DNA from: Rhodoligotrophos sp. CJ14
Lineage (GTDB): Bacteria > Pseudomonadota > Alphaproteobacteria > Rhizobiales > Im1
Length of the DNA stretch: 64,000 bases
Direction: 5' to 3'
Assembly (NCBI RefSeq): GCF_038811545.1
Contig: NZ_CP133319.1
Span: forward strand, 3,005,516 to 3,069,515
Shown in pieces: positions 7,955-15,345 of this stretch. Made by a program: the position numbers and the translations under genes. The notes under the pieces are model-generated. The model saw only the letters and a program-made list of their open reading frames with translations, had not been told where the DNA came from and did not search any database. Within the stretch, counting starts at the first letter, position 1. Every line of letters begins with the position of its first letter.

Positions 7955-8338
7955 TCCGTTTCGGCCCGTTTGGCTATGTCAGGCCCTATCGTGCTGAGTA
8001 CAGCCGTTAATCCTGCCAGAGGTCGCGTTCCAGTTTGCATGGGCCGCCATCGTTTGTCCGGGCGCGGGACGGCTTCCGCGGCCTGCAACACCGATCTGAT
8101 AAGACCGGCCTGGGGGAGGCTGGCAGCGAAGGCGCTGGCACCTGCGACGGGTGCCGGCTTCCAGTCAGATGCAAAGCACCACCCCCGCTTCCATTCGCGA
8201 ACCTTGGTCCGAACCGTCTCTTCGTCAATCAACCCCGGAGGGGTCGGCTTACGCGAGCGTGCCGCCCTCGCGGATTCGGACGAGCCGAACGCGCGAGGGT
8301 GATTGCAGATCCGGTCAGACACTTCGGGCGCCTGTCGC
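7955..8338. other. Non-coding gap in the small-gene region
   Basis: About 385 bases without a supported gene. Overlapping open frames on both strands encode arginine/proline-rich strings with no motif. Nothing repeat-like or structured stood out apart from the hairpin at its right end. Confidence 0.4.
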
Positions 8339-8357
8339 GCGGGGGATGGTCCCCCGC
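8339..8357 (+). promoter_or_regulatory. Perfect GC hairpin before the 8381 gene
   Basis: GCGGGGGA-TGG-TCCCCCGC is a perfect 8-bp stem with a 3-base loop, ending 23 bases before the ATG at 8381; CAGGAG (8368-8373) follows as the ribosome binding site. It resembles the other hairpin-plus-AGGAG leaders in this region in position, but not in sequence. Confidence 0.45.
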
Positions 8358-8380
8358 CTCCAAAGACAGGAGCCGGAACA

Positions 8381-8545
8381 ATGTCCTATGCAGATGCCAC
8401 CGCTTTCGCCGCCAGCCTCGCCGAAACCCTGATGGTCTCGATCGTCGTGTTCCAGGCCGGGGACGGAACCCACGGCGTTTGCCCCGCCGGCGAATTCGAC
8501 GGCGATGAGGACATGGTCGAATTTGAGATCGATCCCTGGCAGTGA
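8381..8545 (+). CDS. Very small acidic protein of unknown function
   Basis: 54 aa starting MSYADATAFAASLAETLMVSIVVFQAGDG and ending in an acidic tail (GEFDGDEDMVEFEIDPWQ). An upstream in-frame start at 8303 would add 26 residues of poor composition; ATG 8381 is preferred because CAGGAG lies seven bases before it. No known domain. It is immediately followed by a 20-bp palindrome. Confidence 0.6.
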   Translation: MSYADATAFAASLAETLMVSIVVFQAGDGTHGVCPAGEFDGDEDMVEFEIDPWQ

Positions 8546-8561
8546 GGCGCATGCGCCTCAC
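8542..8561. repeat. 20-bp perfect palindrome at the end of the 54-aa gene
   Basis: GTGAGGCGCATGCGCCTCAC equals its own reverse complement and includes the stop codon (TGA 8543-8545) of the small gene. It could fold into a hairpin that ends or stabilises the transcript, or be a dimeric protein binding site. No T-tract follows. Confidence 0.5.
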
Positions 8562-8790
8562 ATCAACGGCCCAAAGCAACCTGCGCCCGGGCCTTGGGCA
8601 CAGCCGCGCCGGCGCGGGGTGCGATCCCAATCAGCCGGATTTGCTGCCGCGACATGCGCTCACGTTGCCATCGATGCCCGTGCGAACGCGCCCGGCGTCA
8701 CGCCCAAATGGCGTCGGAACGATCAAATGGCTCCGATCGAAGAAACCGACTCTCACGCCGGATTAAAGAGCGAGAGGACGGTTGCGAGGG
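8562..8790. other. Non-coding gap before leader copy C
   Basis: About 230 bases without a supported gene; short open frames on the plus strand have no motif and poor starts. It probably contains the promoter for the 8851 gene, but no clear boxes were found. Confidence 0.35.
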
Positions 8791-8839
8791 CCATGACGGG
8801 TTGGTTGCCGGAGAGAGAGGCTCCCGGCGCTCGTCACGG
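8791..8839 (+). ncRNA. Structured leader, copy C (upstream of the 8851 gene)
   Basis: CCATGACGGG (8791-8800) faces CTCGTCACGG (8830-8839): eight or nine of ten positions pair, counting one G-U. The conserved GAGAGAGAGGCTC core lies between them. Where copies A and B have CTCTCGG, this copy has CTCCCGG, matched on the other side by CCGGAG, a compensatory-looking change that keeps the inner stem. GGAG at 8838-8841 precedes the ATG at 8851. Confidence 0.55.
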
Positions 8840-8850
8840 AGCGTCAGCCG

Positions 8851-9408
8851 ATGGCCCTTGCACATCAAACCACCTTCGCCCCAATCGGAAAAATTCTTGC
8901 CGAACGGGTGCTTCCCAGACTTGAGCACACGCAGAAGCGCCCCTTGCGTGTCGCCTGCCTCGGCACGGTCAGCTATGACGGCGCCACCGAAGCAGATTGC
9001 GTCGACCGCAGCATCCCGATCGGTGAAGCCTCATCGCCGCAGGATGCCATGGCCGTTGCCGCAATGCGGGTCTCGCACGGTGACATCCGGGTCACACCGG
9101 ACAATACGCTACGCTTCAGGCCACGGCTGATCGTTATTCAAGACAGCGGGTTTGGCCTCGTCATCGCCGGCGAAATCCGCGCCGGCATAATCCTCTGGCA
9201 GCAGCCTGTCGCCAGCAAGGCCGAAGCTACACTCGTTGTCGTCGAAGCCAGCCACCTGCGCGGCAGGGCCTTCGCCGCCGCCGGCCACGGAGATCACCCA
9301 GCGGCCCGCGATTTCCGCTTCCAGGCTACCCTACTCGAAGCGAGGCTGGTCGATCCCCGCTGGCGCGAGACTGCCTGCGAGCTGCTGCGGCTCCCGCAGG
9401 CCGCGTGA
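8851..9408 (+). CDS. Unknown ICE protein sharing the ardC/parB leader
   Basis: 185 aa, no domain recognised. The sequence has a hydrophobic strand-rich centre (RPRLIVIQDSGFGLVIAGEIRAGIILWQQ) and an N-terminal basic region. The gene starts right after copy C of the structured leader that also precedes ardC, the ParB-like gene and the strawberry-notch gene, which is the best clue that it acts in the same transfer-linked programme. ATG 8851 chosen from leader spacing. Confidence 0.68.
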   Translation: MALAHQTTFAPIGKILAERVLPRLEHTQKRPLRVACLGTVSYDGATEADCVDRSIPIGEASSPQDAMAVAAMRVSHGDIRVTPDNTLRFRPRLIVIQDSGFGLVIAGEIRAGIILWQQPVASKAEATLVVVEASHLRGRAFAAAGHGDHPAARDFRFQATLLEARLVDPRWRETACELLRLPQAA

Positions 9409-9434
9409 TTTCCCCTCCCACGATCACCATTCAT

Positions 9435-9451
9435 CCCGGCCTCCTGCCGGG
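9435..9451 (+). promoter_or_regulatory. Hairpin before the 9473 gene
   Basis: CCCGGC-CTCCT-GCCGGG, followed by CATTCACCTACGGAG and the ATG at 9473. Nearly the same hairpin (CCCGGC-CTCGC-GCCGGG) lies before the gene at 10099. Confidence 0.45.
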
Positions 9452-9472
9452 CATTCACCTACGGAGTCTCCC

Positions 9473-9823
9473 ATGCCGAAATTTGTCGTCAGCAAAGGCC
9501 ATGACGCCTTTGTCTACTACGAAACCATCGTCGAGGGCGAATGGCTAGCCACCCGCTACGTGCAGGAATTCGATGACTACGAAATCGACGAGCATAACGG
9601 CGTTCGTCCGCTCGAAGATGGCGAGACCGTCGAGGCGTTTCTGTTCATCAGCGTCACCTCTCAGGAGCGCGATGCCCTGCTGGCGGGCCTTCGCCTCCTT
9701 CAACTCGCACTCGCCGGCGAACACATCGACCCGCAGCTGAGAAGCATCCTCACCAATGACGGTGCTCACGCCGGCCTCGATCTCACCCAGATCGACGCCC
9801 TGTGCGAACGCACCAACATCTAG
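9473..9823 (+). CDS. Small ICE protein of unknown function
   Basis: 116 aa, starting MPKFVVSKGHDAFVYYETIVEGEWLATRYVQEFDDYEIDEHNG. Acidic, soluble, no recognised domain; the second half is helical and leucine-rich (ALLAGLRLLQLALAGEHIDPQLRSIL). The open frame extends upstream, but ATG 9473 follows a GGAG (9462-9465) and a hairpin, as for its neighbours. The next gene starts ten bases after its stop. Confidence 0.68.
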   Translation: MPKFVVSKGHDAFVYYETIVEGEWLATRYVQEFDDYEIDEHNGVRPLEDGETVEAFLFISVTSQERDALLAGLRLLQLALAGEHIDPQLRSILTNDGAHAGLDLTQIDALCERTNI

Positions 9824-9833
9824 GAGGCGCCCG

Positions 9834-10028
9834 ATGTATGCCACTTATCTGCGCCTCGATGTCCTCGTGTGGGACAGCGATCGCACGGTGATCCGCGCGG
9901 CACGCCGAAAGCTGGCTCAATCGGCCCAGCGCGATCCGGCCGTGCGGGATGCGCGCAAGCGCTTCTATCGCAAGATGCTTCGCGACCATGCCGATGCCCA
10001 GCAGCTGGTGGTGCATTGTCGCCTCTGA
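9834..10028 (+). CDS. Small basic protein of unknown function
   Basis: 64 aa, very basic (VIRAARRKLAQSAQRDPAVRDARKRFYRKMLRDHADAQQLV). It starts just after the preceding gene with AGGAGG (9822-9827) upstream of ATG 9834, so it is probably co-transcribed. The basic helical character could suit nucleic-acid binding, but no motif confirms this. Confidence 0.62.
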   Translation: MYATYLRLDVLVWDSDRTVIRAARRKLAQSAQRDPAVRDARKRFYRKMLRDHADAQQLVVHCRL

Positions 10029-10058
10029 CCCACCCGCACCGCAATTCCCGATCCCCGC

Positions 10059-10092
10059 CCCGGCCTCGCGCCGGGCTTTCTCGTTTCAGGAG
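10059..10092 (+). promoter_or_regulatory. Hairpin plus ribosome binding site before the 10099 gene
   Basis: CCCGGC-CTCGC-GCCGGG (10059-10075), then CTTTCTCGTTTC and AGGAG (10088-10092), seven bases before ATG 10099. Same layout as at 6800 and 7342. Confidence 0.45.
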
Positions 10093-10098
10093 CCTGTC

Positions 10099-10515
10099 AT
10101 GGCCGACTATTTCACGCACTTCTCCTGCCTGCTCAACGTCCGCACGCCCAAAAACGCAGCGCGCGCGCTCGAGCTCTACAATCGCATGCAGGAGGAAGGC
10201 GCCTCAGAAGATCCGCCATCCGAAAGCTTCCTCGTGTCGATCCAGCCCGAATATGGCGGCACACAGCTCTGGATGCGTGATGACGTCACCGGCGATCCCG
10301 AACGCCTGATCCAGTTCGTCAAGCTTTGCGCCAAGGAGTTCAGGCTGACAGGCCGCTGGGGCTTTCAGTACGCCAACACCTGCTCGAAACCCTGCATCAA
10401 CGCCTTTGGTGGCGGCGCGCATGTGCTCGACCTTGCAACCGGTGAGACGGTCGCCTGGACCTATACCGACGGTTGGCTCGCCGAGGTTCTGGACGGAGGC
10501 GATCCCGATGCCTGA
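10099..10515 (+). CDS. ICE-associated protein of unknown function
   Basis: 138 aa (MADYFTHFSCLLNVRTPKNAARALELYNRMQEEG...). The middle alternates strands and acidic turns (FLVSIQPEYGGTQLWMRDDVTGDPERLIQFVKLCAKEF). The C-terminal part (GGGAHVLDLATGETVAWTYTDGWLAEVLDGG) looks like a beta structure. No family name can be assigned with confidence; similar proteins accompany this ICE module. ATG chosen for the AGGAG and hairpin leader. Confidence 0.68.
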   Translation: MADYFTHFSCLLNVRTPKNAARALELYNRMQEEGASEDPPSESFLVSIQPEYGGTQLWMRDDVTGDPERLIQFVKLCAKEFRLTGRWGFQYANTCSKPCINAFGGGAHVLDLATGETVAWTYTDGWLAEVLDGGDPDA

Positions 10516-10556
10516 GGTAATCGAAACAGGACCGCCTTGAAGGACAGTGCAAGAGC

Positions 10557-10760
10557 GTGCGCGACCAGCATGTTGAAAGGTGCTCGCGTCTTTTCCCCTC
10601 CAATGCGCACGAACGGCTCCAGCAACATGCCAAACAATTGTGCGGACAAGCCCTGTTACTTCTCACCTGGGCACGAACAGGATATATCAGCCCCGAGGAA
10701 GACAAGGCCGCCTTGTTCCAGTGGTACAAGGATCGGCAGAGCGCTTCCGCCGAAGACTGA
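10557..10760 (+). CDS. Possible small protein (GTG start)
   Basis: 67 codons from a GTG at 10557. The second half (LQQHAKQLCGQALLLLTWARTGYISPEEDKAALFQWYKDRQ) looks like a real helical protein. No good ribosome binding site precedes the GTG, and two other frames are also open here, so coding status is uncertain. If real, it closes the run of small ICE genes before the leftward EamA gene. Confidence 0.35.
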   Translation: MRDQHVERCSRLFPSNAHERLQQHAKQLCGQALLLLTWARTGYISPEEDKAALFQWYKDRQSASAED

Positions 10761-10846
10761 TCCACGAGCAGCCACAATTCATGCCATTGTGAGCAGGCGC
10801 CGCTCGACTGCATCGAGCAACTGAACTGGTCGCGAAACTACCGCCT

Positions 10847-11776
10847 TCACGAACCGGGGCGCGGCCGACTTCGGACCAGCAGCACCATCGTCACCATCAG
10901 CAAGATGGCACCGGCTATGGCGGACGGCCCGAGTGTCTCGCCAAACAGAGCGAAGGCGAGCGTCGTCGCCGTGAGCGGCTCGGCCAGCGCAATGATGCTG
11001 GCAGGCGTGGCCTGCGTCGCCTTCATCCCGCGGAAATAGAGCACATAGGCCAAGCCTGTCGGAACCAGGCCCATATAGAGAAGTGCGGCCCAGACCTGTC
11101 CTGTCCAAACGCCCGGCGTCATCCCGGCCGCAATGGCGAGCGGCAGCAGCATCACCGCACCCGCGCCGAATCCTGTGACGATGATCTTTCCGGGATCGTG
11201 TCGACCGGCAAGGCTTCGGCTCAGCAGCACGAAGCCGGAATAGGAGAGCGCGGAGCCACATGCCCATAAGATGCCCGCCGGATCGGCGTCTTCGGCTGGC
11301 GGCGTGCCGATCAGCAGAATGGTGCCGATCAGGCCAAGCCCCAGCGCGGTGACAACCGTGCGGGATACCTTCTCGCGTAACAGGATGATCGCCAGAATGC
11401 CGACGATCACAGGCGCCGAGCAAATGGTGATAAGGGTTGCCAGGGCAACGCCGACATCGGCGACGGCCTGGAAATAACACGCCTGATAGGCCGCCATGGT
11501 GAGCCCGATTCCGGCGATGCGCAGGCGGTCGCTGCCGTCGAAGCGGAAGGTCTCCGGACCGAGCCGCCACCAGCACCAGAGACCCAGTAGCGGGACGGCC
11601 AGCGCGAGGCGGAAGAAGCCGACGACCAGCGGCGGGATGTCCTCGATCCCGTAGAGCAGCCGCGAAGCGATGCCGACTGTCCCCCATAGAACGGCCGCGG
11701 CAAGCACCAAAGCCGGGCCGGAAACGGGCGACGGATGAGAGCGCACTCCGCTCGGCTGTCCGCCGGCAGCAGTCAC
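10847..11776 (-). CDS. EamA/DMT-family transporter
   Basis: 309 aa from a GTG at 11776, the usual size of the ten-helix drug/metabolite transporter superfamily (RhtA/EamA type). Two EamA halves are visible: ALVLAAAVLWGTVGIASRLL...PPLVVGFFRLALAVPLLGLW and, from mid-protein, GILWACGSALSYSGFVLLSRSL...LLYMGLVPTGLAYVLYFRGMKATQATPASIIALAEPLTATTLAFALFGE, the typical end of the second half. Predicted inner-membrane exporter of amino acids or small metabolites; substrate unknown. The GTG start overlaps the stop of the upstream PIN gene, and the frame can be extended upstream only in antisense-like sequence. It forms an operon with the PIN/AbrB pair. Confidence 0.87.
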   Translation of the reverse strand: MTAAGGQPSGVRSHPSPVSGPALVLAAAVLWGTVGIASRLLYGIEDIPPLVVGFFRLALAVPLLGLWCWWRLGPETFRFDGSDRLRIAGIGLTMAAYQACYFQAVADVGVALATLITICSAPVIVGILAIILLREKVSRTVVTALGLGLIGTILLIGTPPAEDADPAGILWACGSALSYSGFVLLSRSLAGRHDPGKIIVTGFGAGAVMLLPLAIAAGMTPGVWTGQVWAALLYMGLVPTGLAYVLYFRGMKATQATPASIIALAEPLTATTLAFALFGETLGPSAIAGAILLMVTMVLLVRSRPRPGS

Positions 11777-12162
11777 GCTTCCCGCACGCTCTCGTGGCCG
11801 CTCGCCCTGGCCGCCTTGACGAACTTCCGGTCGAAGGTCGCGAAGCCCGAGCAATGCGTGGATTTGCCGAGATGCAGCGCGTCCGCGAAGTCCATGCCTT
11901 TCTCGGCCAGATCGAGCGCGGTTGCGACGACGGCTCCATCCTCGATCGTTACCGTGGGGAGTCCTGCGAACGCGCGCAATGCGCGTGCGACGTCCGCCGG
12001 CCGGTAGGCATAGGTGCTGCGCAACACCCATTCCGTTTCAAGGATGACCGTGGCCGCAACGAAGATGGGTTCGCCATCGATGAGTGCGCGTGCGCGTGGG
12101 GATTGCTTCGGATGATCGCCGGTCAGGTAGCGGACGATCAGGTTCGTATCAACCGCGAGCAT
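11773..12162 (-). CDS. PIN-domain ribonuclease toxin (VapC-like)
   Basis: 129 aa starting MLAVDTNLIVRYLTGD, the first catalytic Asp motif of PIN domains. It continues with TEWVLRS (Glu), an acidic DFADALHLG around residue 95, and FATFDRKF near the end, so the four-acidic-residue metal site looks complete. VapC-type toxins cleave tRNA or rRNA. Its start overlaps the antitoxin gene by 14 bases (12149-12162), a common toxin-antitoxin arrangement. The frame is open upstream, but this ATG opens the conserved domain. Confidence 0.88.
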   Translation of the reverse strand: MLAVDTNLIVRYLTGDHPKQSPRARALIDGEPIFVAATVILETEWVLRSTYAYRPADVARALRAFAGLPTVTIEDGAVVATALDLAEKGMDFADALHLGKSTHCSGFATFDRKFVKAARASGHESVREA

Positions 12163-12424
12163 GCCGGCGCCTGGCCTCGGCGAGCACGCCAGCATCCATC
12201 TCTTCGAGGCTCTTCGGCTTGCCTTTGTGAGGCAGCACGCCAAAGACGTCTTCAGGCCGCGTCTCCGCGAAGGCTGGCGCAGGCTTCAACAGCACGCCCT
12301 CGGCCGTCTCCTCGACGGTCAGCCGTGTTCCCGCCTGCCATTCCCGCCGCTGGCGAATGGCGCTCGGCAGAATGACCTGTCCCTTGGTGGAAACCGTGGT
12401 GATGAGCTTCTCTGCGTTGGCCAT
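12149..12424 (-). CDS. AbrB/MazE-type antitoxin
   Basis: 91 aa. N-terminal SpoVT-AbrB swapped-hairpin domain: LITTVSTKGQVILPSAIRQRREWQAGTRLTVEETAEGVLLKP. The C-terminal tail (DVFGVLPHKGKPKSLEEMDAGVLAEARRRHARG) is the kind that wraps the PIN toxin. Predicted to neutralise the toxin and repress the operon. Upstream, on the other side of the ATG, GTAAGA occurs twice, 11 bases apart (12444-12449 and 12455-12460), a candidate operator. Confidence 0.88.
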   Translation of the reverse strand: MANAEKLITTVSTKGQVILPSAIRQRREWQAGTRLTVEETAEGVLLKPAPAFAETRPEDVFGVLPHKGKPKSLEEMDAGVLAEARRRHARG

Positions 12425-12443
12425 AGGCCCGAACCTTTCAGAT

Positions 12444-12460
12444 GTAAGACAAACGTAAGA
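12444..12460 (-). promoter_or_regulatory. Direct repeat upstream of the AbrB/PIN operon
   Basis: GTAAGA at 12444-12449 and 12455-12460, one helical turn apart, 20-36 bases before the antitoxin ATG. Plausible site for AbrB-antitoxin autorepression; no clear -10/-35 pair was assigned. Confidence 0.3.
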
Positions 12461-12530
12461 TACTCCTTGCTGGCCTCCGGTTCAAGCGGCGCGGACTCCG
12501 ACGCCGTTCCTAGAGCCAGAGGAAGGCCGG

Positions 12531-12585
12531 GACGGGTTTGAGCCTGTGCGGTCGAGAGAGAGCGCTGCGCGGGCTCGATCCCGTT
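12531..12585 (+). ncRNA. Structured leader, copy D (divergent; upstream of the strawberry-notch gene)
   Basis: GACGGG (12531-12536) pairs with CCCGTT (12580-12585), using one G-U, and inside it GAGCC (12540-12544) pairs with GGCTC (12572-12576). The inner part keeps the TCGAGAGAGAG sequence of copies A and B but is longer. It ends 22 bases before the ATG at 12608. The assignment to the same family rests on the shared GACGGG...GAGAGAGAG...CCCGT order and the equivalent position before a DNA-modifying protein. Confidence 0.45.
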
Positions 12586-12607
12586 CTGCTCTCCCGAGGT
12601 CTTCTTC

Positions 12608-15190
12608 ATGAACATGATTTCTCCATTCGCCGCGGCTTCGGCCGCCGCGCTGCTTCCGCTCGCCTCCGACGCTGACACATCCGCTCCCGTCTTCGCGGCG
12701 GCGGGCCTGTTGCTCCCCCATCTTGAACGCGGCCAGCGCATCGACGCCGCCACGCTGCGCGCCGCGATGGAAAGCGCCTTCGGCGCATCCGACGCCACCG
12801 GCGCCTGGGACTGGAAAACGGCATACGAGGCCTGCGAGGCCGCAACCGTCCTCTTCCTGCGCAAGTACGGAACGGCGCTTTTCCGTAAAGCCGCGTCTCC
12901 GGCTGCTCGCCTTTCCGCTTTGACGAAAATCGCCAGCCTCCTTCCGACGCACACGCGCCGCTCCGAGGAAGCTCAGACCTTCCAGCAATTCTCCACCCCG
13001 ATCCCGCTCGGCCTGGTCGCGGCAAATGCCGCCGCCATCACACCGGCCGACCGTGTGCTGGAGCCTTCGGCCGGCACCGGCCTGCTCGCCATCCTCGCCG
13101 AGATCGCCGGCGCCACCCTCATGCTCAACGAGCTCGGCGAGATGCGCGGCGGTCTTCTCTCTTCTCTCTTTCCGGCCGTTTCCGTCACGCGCTTCGACGC
13201 CGCCCAGATCGACGATCATCTCGATCCGGCCGTGGCGCCAAGCGTGGTGCTGATGAATCCGCCATTCTCCGTCATGGCCAATGTCGAGGGTCGCGTCGCG
13301 GATGCCGCCTTCCGCCATGTGGCCTCGGCGCTCGCGCGTCTCGCTCCCGGCGGACGGCTTGTGACGATCACCGGCGCCGGCTTCGCGCCCGACAATCCGG
13401 CCTGGGCTTCCGCTTTCGCCCGTCTGCAGGAGCGCGGCCGCATCGTCTTCTCGGCGGCAATCGACGGCTCGGTCTATGCCAAGCACGGCACGACCATCGA
13501 CACGCGCCTGACCGTCATCGACAAGCTGCCCGCCGACGACCCGTCATCTTTTCCAGCTTCCCCCGGCGTCGCCTCCGACACCGCCACGCTGATGGGCTGG
13601 TTGGACGAGCTCCTGCCGGCACGGCCTCCGGTCGCTCCGTCCGTTGTCGTTCCTGTACCGGCCGTGTCTACGCCCCGCAGTGTACGCGGCTATCTGAACC
13701 GTGCTGCCAAAGCCGCTCCAGCCGCGCCGATGGCGGAGCCCGAGGGTCTGCCGCTTGCCTATGAGACCGTCGACTGGCAGGACGGCGAAGCAGGCCGGCT
13801 CTCCGATGCCATCTATGAGGAATACGGACTTCAAGCGATCCGTATCGCCGGCTCTCAGGCGCACCCGACCAAGCTCGTGCAGTCGGCGGCCATGGCCAGC
13901 GTCGCGCCGCCGAAGCCGAGCTACCGCCCGCGGCTCCCTGCCAATGTCCATGAGCTGCTCTCCGACGCCCAGCTTGAGACCGTGGTTTATGCCGGCGAGG
14001 CCCATTCCAACTATCTCGCCGGGTCCTGGACCATCGACGACACCTTCGATGTCGTCACCGCCGCGCGCGAGGATGCGAAGAACGCCGTCCGCTTCCGCCG
14101 CGGTTTCATGATCGGTGACGGCACCGGCGTCGGCAAGGGCCGTCAGTCCGCCGCGATCATTCTCGACAACTGGCTCCAGGGCCGCCGCAGGGCGGTGTGG
14201 ATTTCGAAGTCGGACAAGCTTCTGGAGGACGCGCAGCGCGACTGGTCGGCGCTCGGCATGGAGCGATTGCTGGTCACGCCGCTGTCGCGCTTCCCGCAAG
14301 GCAAGCAAATCTCGCTGGCGGAAGGCGTCCTATTTACAACCTACGCCACGCTACGCTCCGACGATCGCGGAGAGAGGGTTTCGCGCGTCAAGCAGATCGT
14401 CGAATGGTTGGGCTCCGACTTCGATGGAGTGATCATTTTCGACGAGGCGCATTCGATGCAGAACGCCGGTGGCGGCAAGGGAGAACGCGGTGACATCGCC
14501 GCCTCGCAGCAGGGCCGTGCGGGCCTACGGCTCCAGCACGCACTTCCGAACGCGCGCGTCGTCTATGTCTCGGCGACCGGCGCCACCACGGTTCACAATC
14601 TCGCCTATGCCCAGCGGCTCGGGCTGTGGGGCGGCGAGGATTTTCCGTTCTCGACGCGCGCCGAGTTCGTCGAGGCGATCGAAGCTGGCGGTGTCGCCGC
14701 CATGGAGGTGCTGGCACGCGACCTGCGTGCGCTCGGCCTCTATACCGCCCGCTCGCTCTCCTTCGATGGCGTCGAATATGAGCTGGTCGAGCACACGCTG
14801 ACGCCGGAGCAGACCCGCATCTACGACGCCTATGCCGGGGCCTTCGCGGTCATCCATAACAATCTCGACGCGGCCATGGAGGCGGCCAACATCACCGGTA
14901 CCGAGGGCACGCTGAACAGGCAGGCGAAGTCGGCAGCCCGCTCGGCCTTCGAGAGCGCCAAGCAGCGTTTCTTCGGCCATCTGCTGACGTCGATGAAGAC
15001 GCCGACCCTGATCCGGTCGATCAAGCACGATCTGGAGGAAGGCTATGCCGGCGTCATCCAGATCGTCTCCACCGGCGAAGCGCTGATGGAGCGACGGCTC
15101 GCCGAGCTTCCGACCGAGGAGTGGAACGACGTCCGCGTCGACATCACGCCGAGGGAATACGTATTATCCGGAACTCCGGATAAGACGTAA
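12608..15190 (+). pseudogene. Strawberry-notch-like methylase/helicase, 5' part, interrupted by the RIT element
   Basis: The N-terminal ~850 codons of a large protein of this ICE family. Residues ~150-220 form a methyltransferase-like domain (VLEPSAGTGLLA, motif I; VVLMNPPFS around 215, motif IV). Residues ~500 on form the first RecA-like lobe of a strawberry-notch helicase: GDGTGVGKGRQSA (Walker A, ~503), FDEAHSMQNA (DEAH, ~612) and VYVSATGATT (motif III). The frame runs into the inserted element after REYVL and stops within nine codons at 15188-15190. The remainder, including the second helicase lobe, resumes at 21467. The intact product would be about 1,450 aa. Preceded by leader copy D. 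Unless the element excises precisely, the helicase is inactive. Confidence 0.9.
15164..15183. repeat. Palindromic site at the left end of the RIT element
   Basis: TTATCCGGA-AC-TCCGGATAA, nine-base perfect arms with a two-base centre, lying between the interrupted codon and the left 158-bp repeat. It has no counterpart at the right end, so the element is asymmetric here. It is a good candidate for the recombinase core/binding site left at one end after integration. Confidence 0.6.
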
Positions 15191-15345
15191 TATGCCGCGT
15201 CGGCGTTATGCTGAGTTCGGGGTTTCAAGGTGTTGTTCTTCTGATTCATTTTCGGGTTTCCGCTTTGGATAATCATGATGCCTCTGCTCTCAACCGCAGA
15301 AGGACATCCCCTCATGAACTCCCCCTCGAACTCTCCGCTCGGCGG
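15188..15345 (+). repeat. Left terminal inverted repeat of the RIT element (158 bp)
   Basis: Base-for-base reverse complement of 21308-21465; compared through its whole length by eye, with no mismatch found, and three further bases match after one mismatch. The first recombinase starts inside it (ATG 15314), so the first ~10 codons of that protein are encoded by the repeat. Confidence 0.92.
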
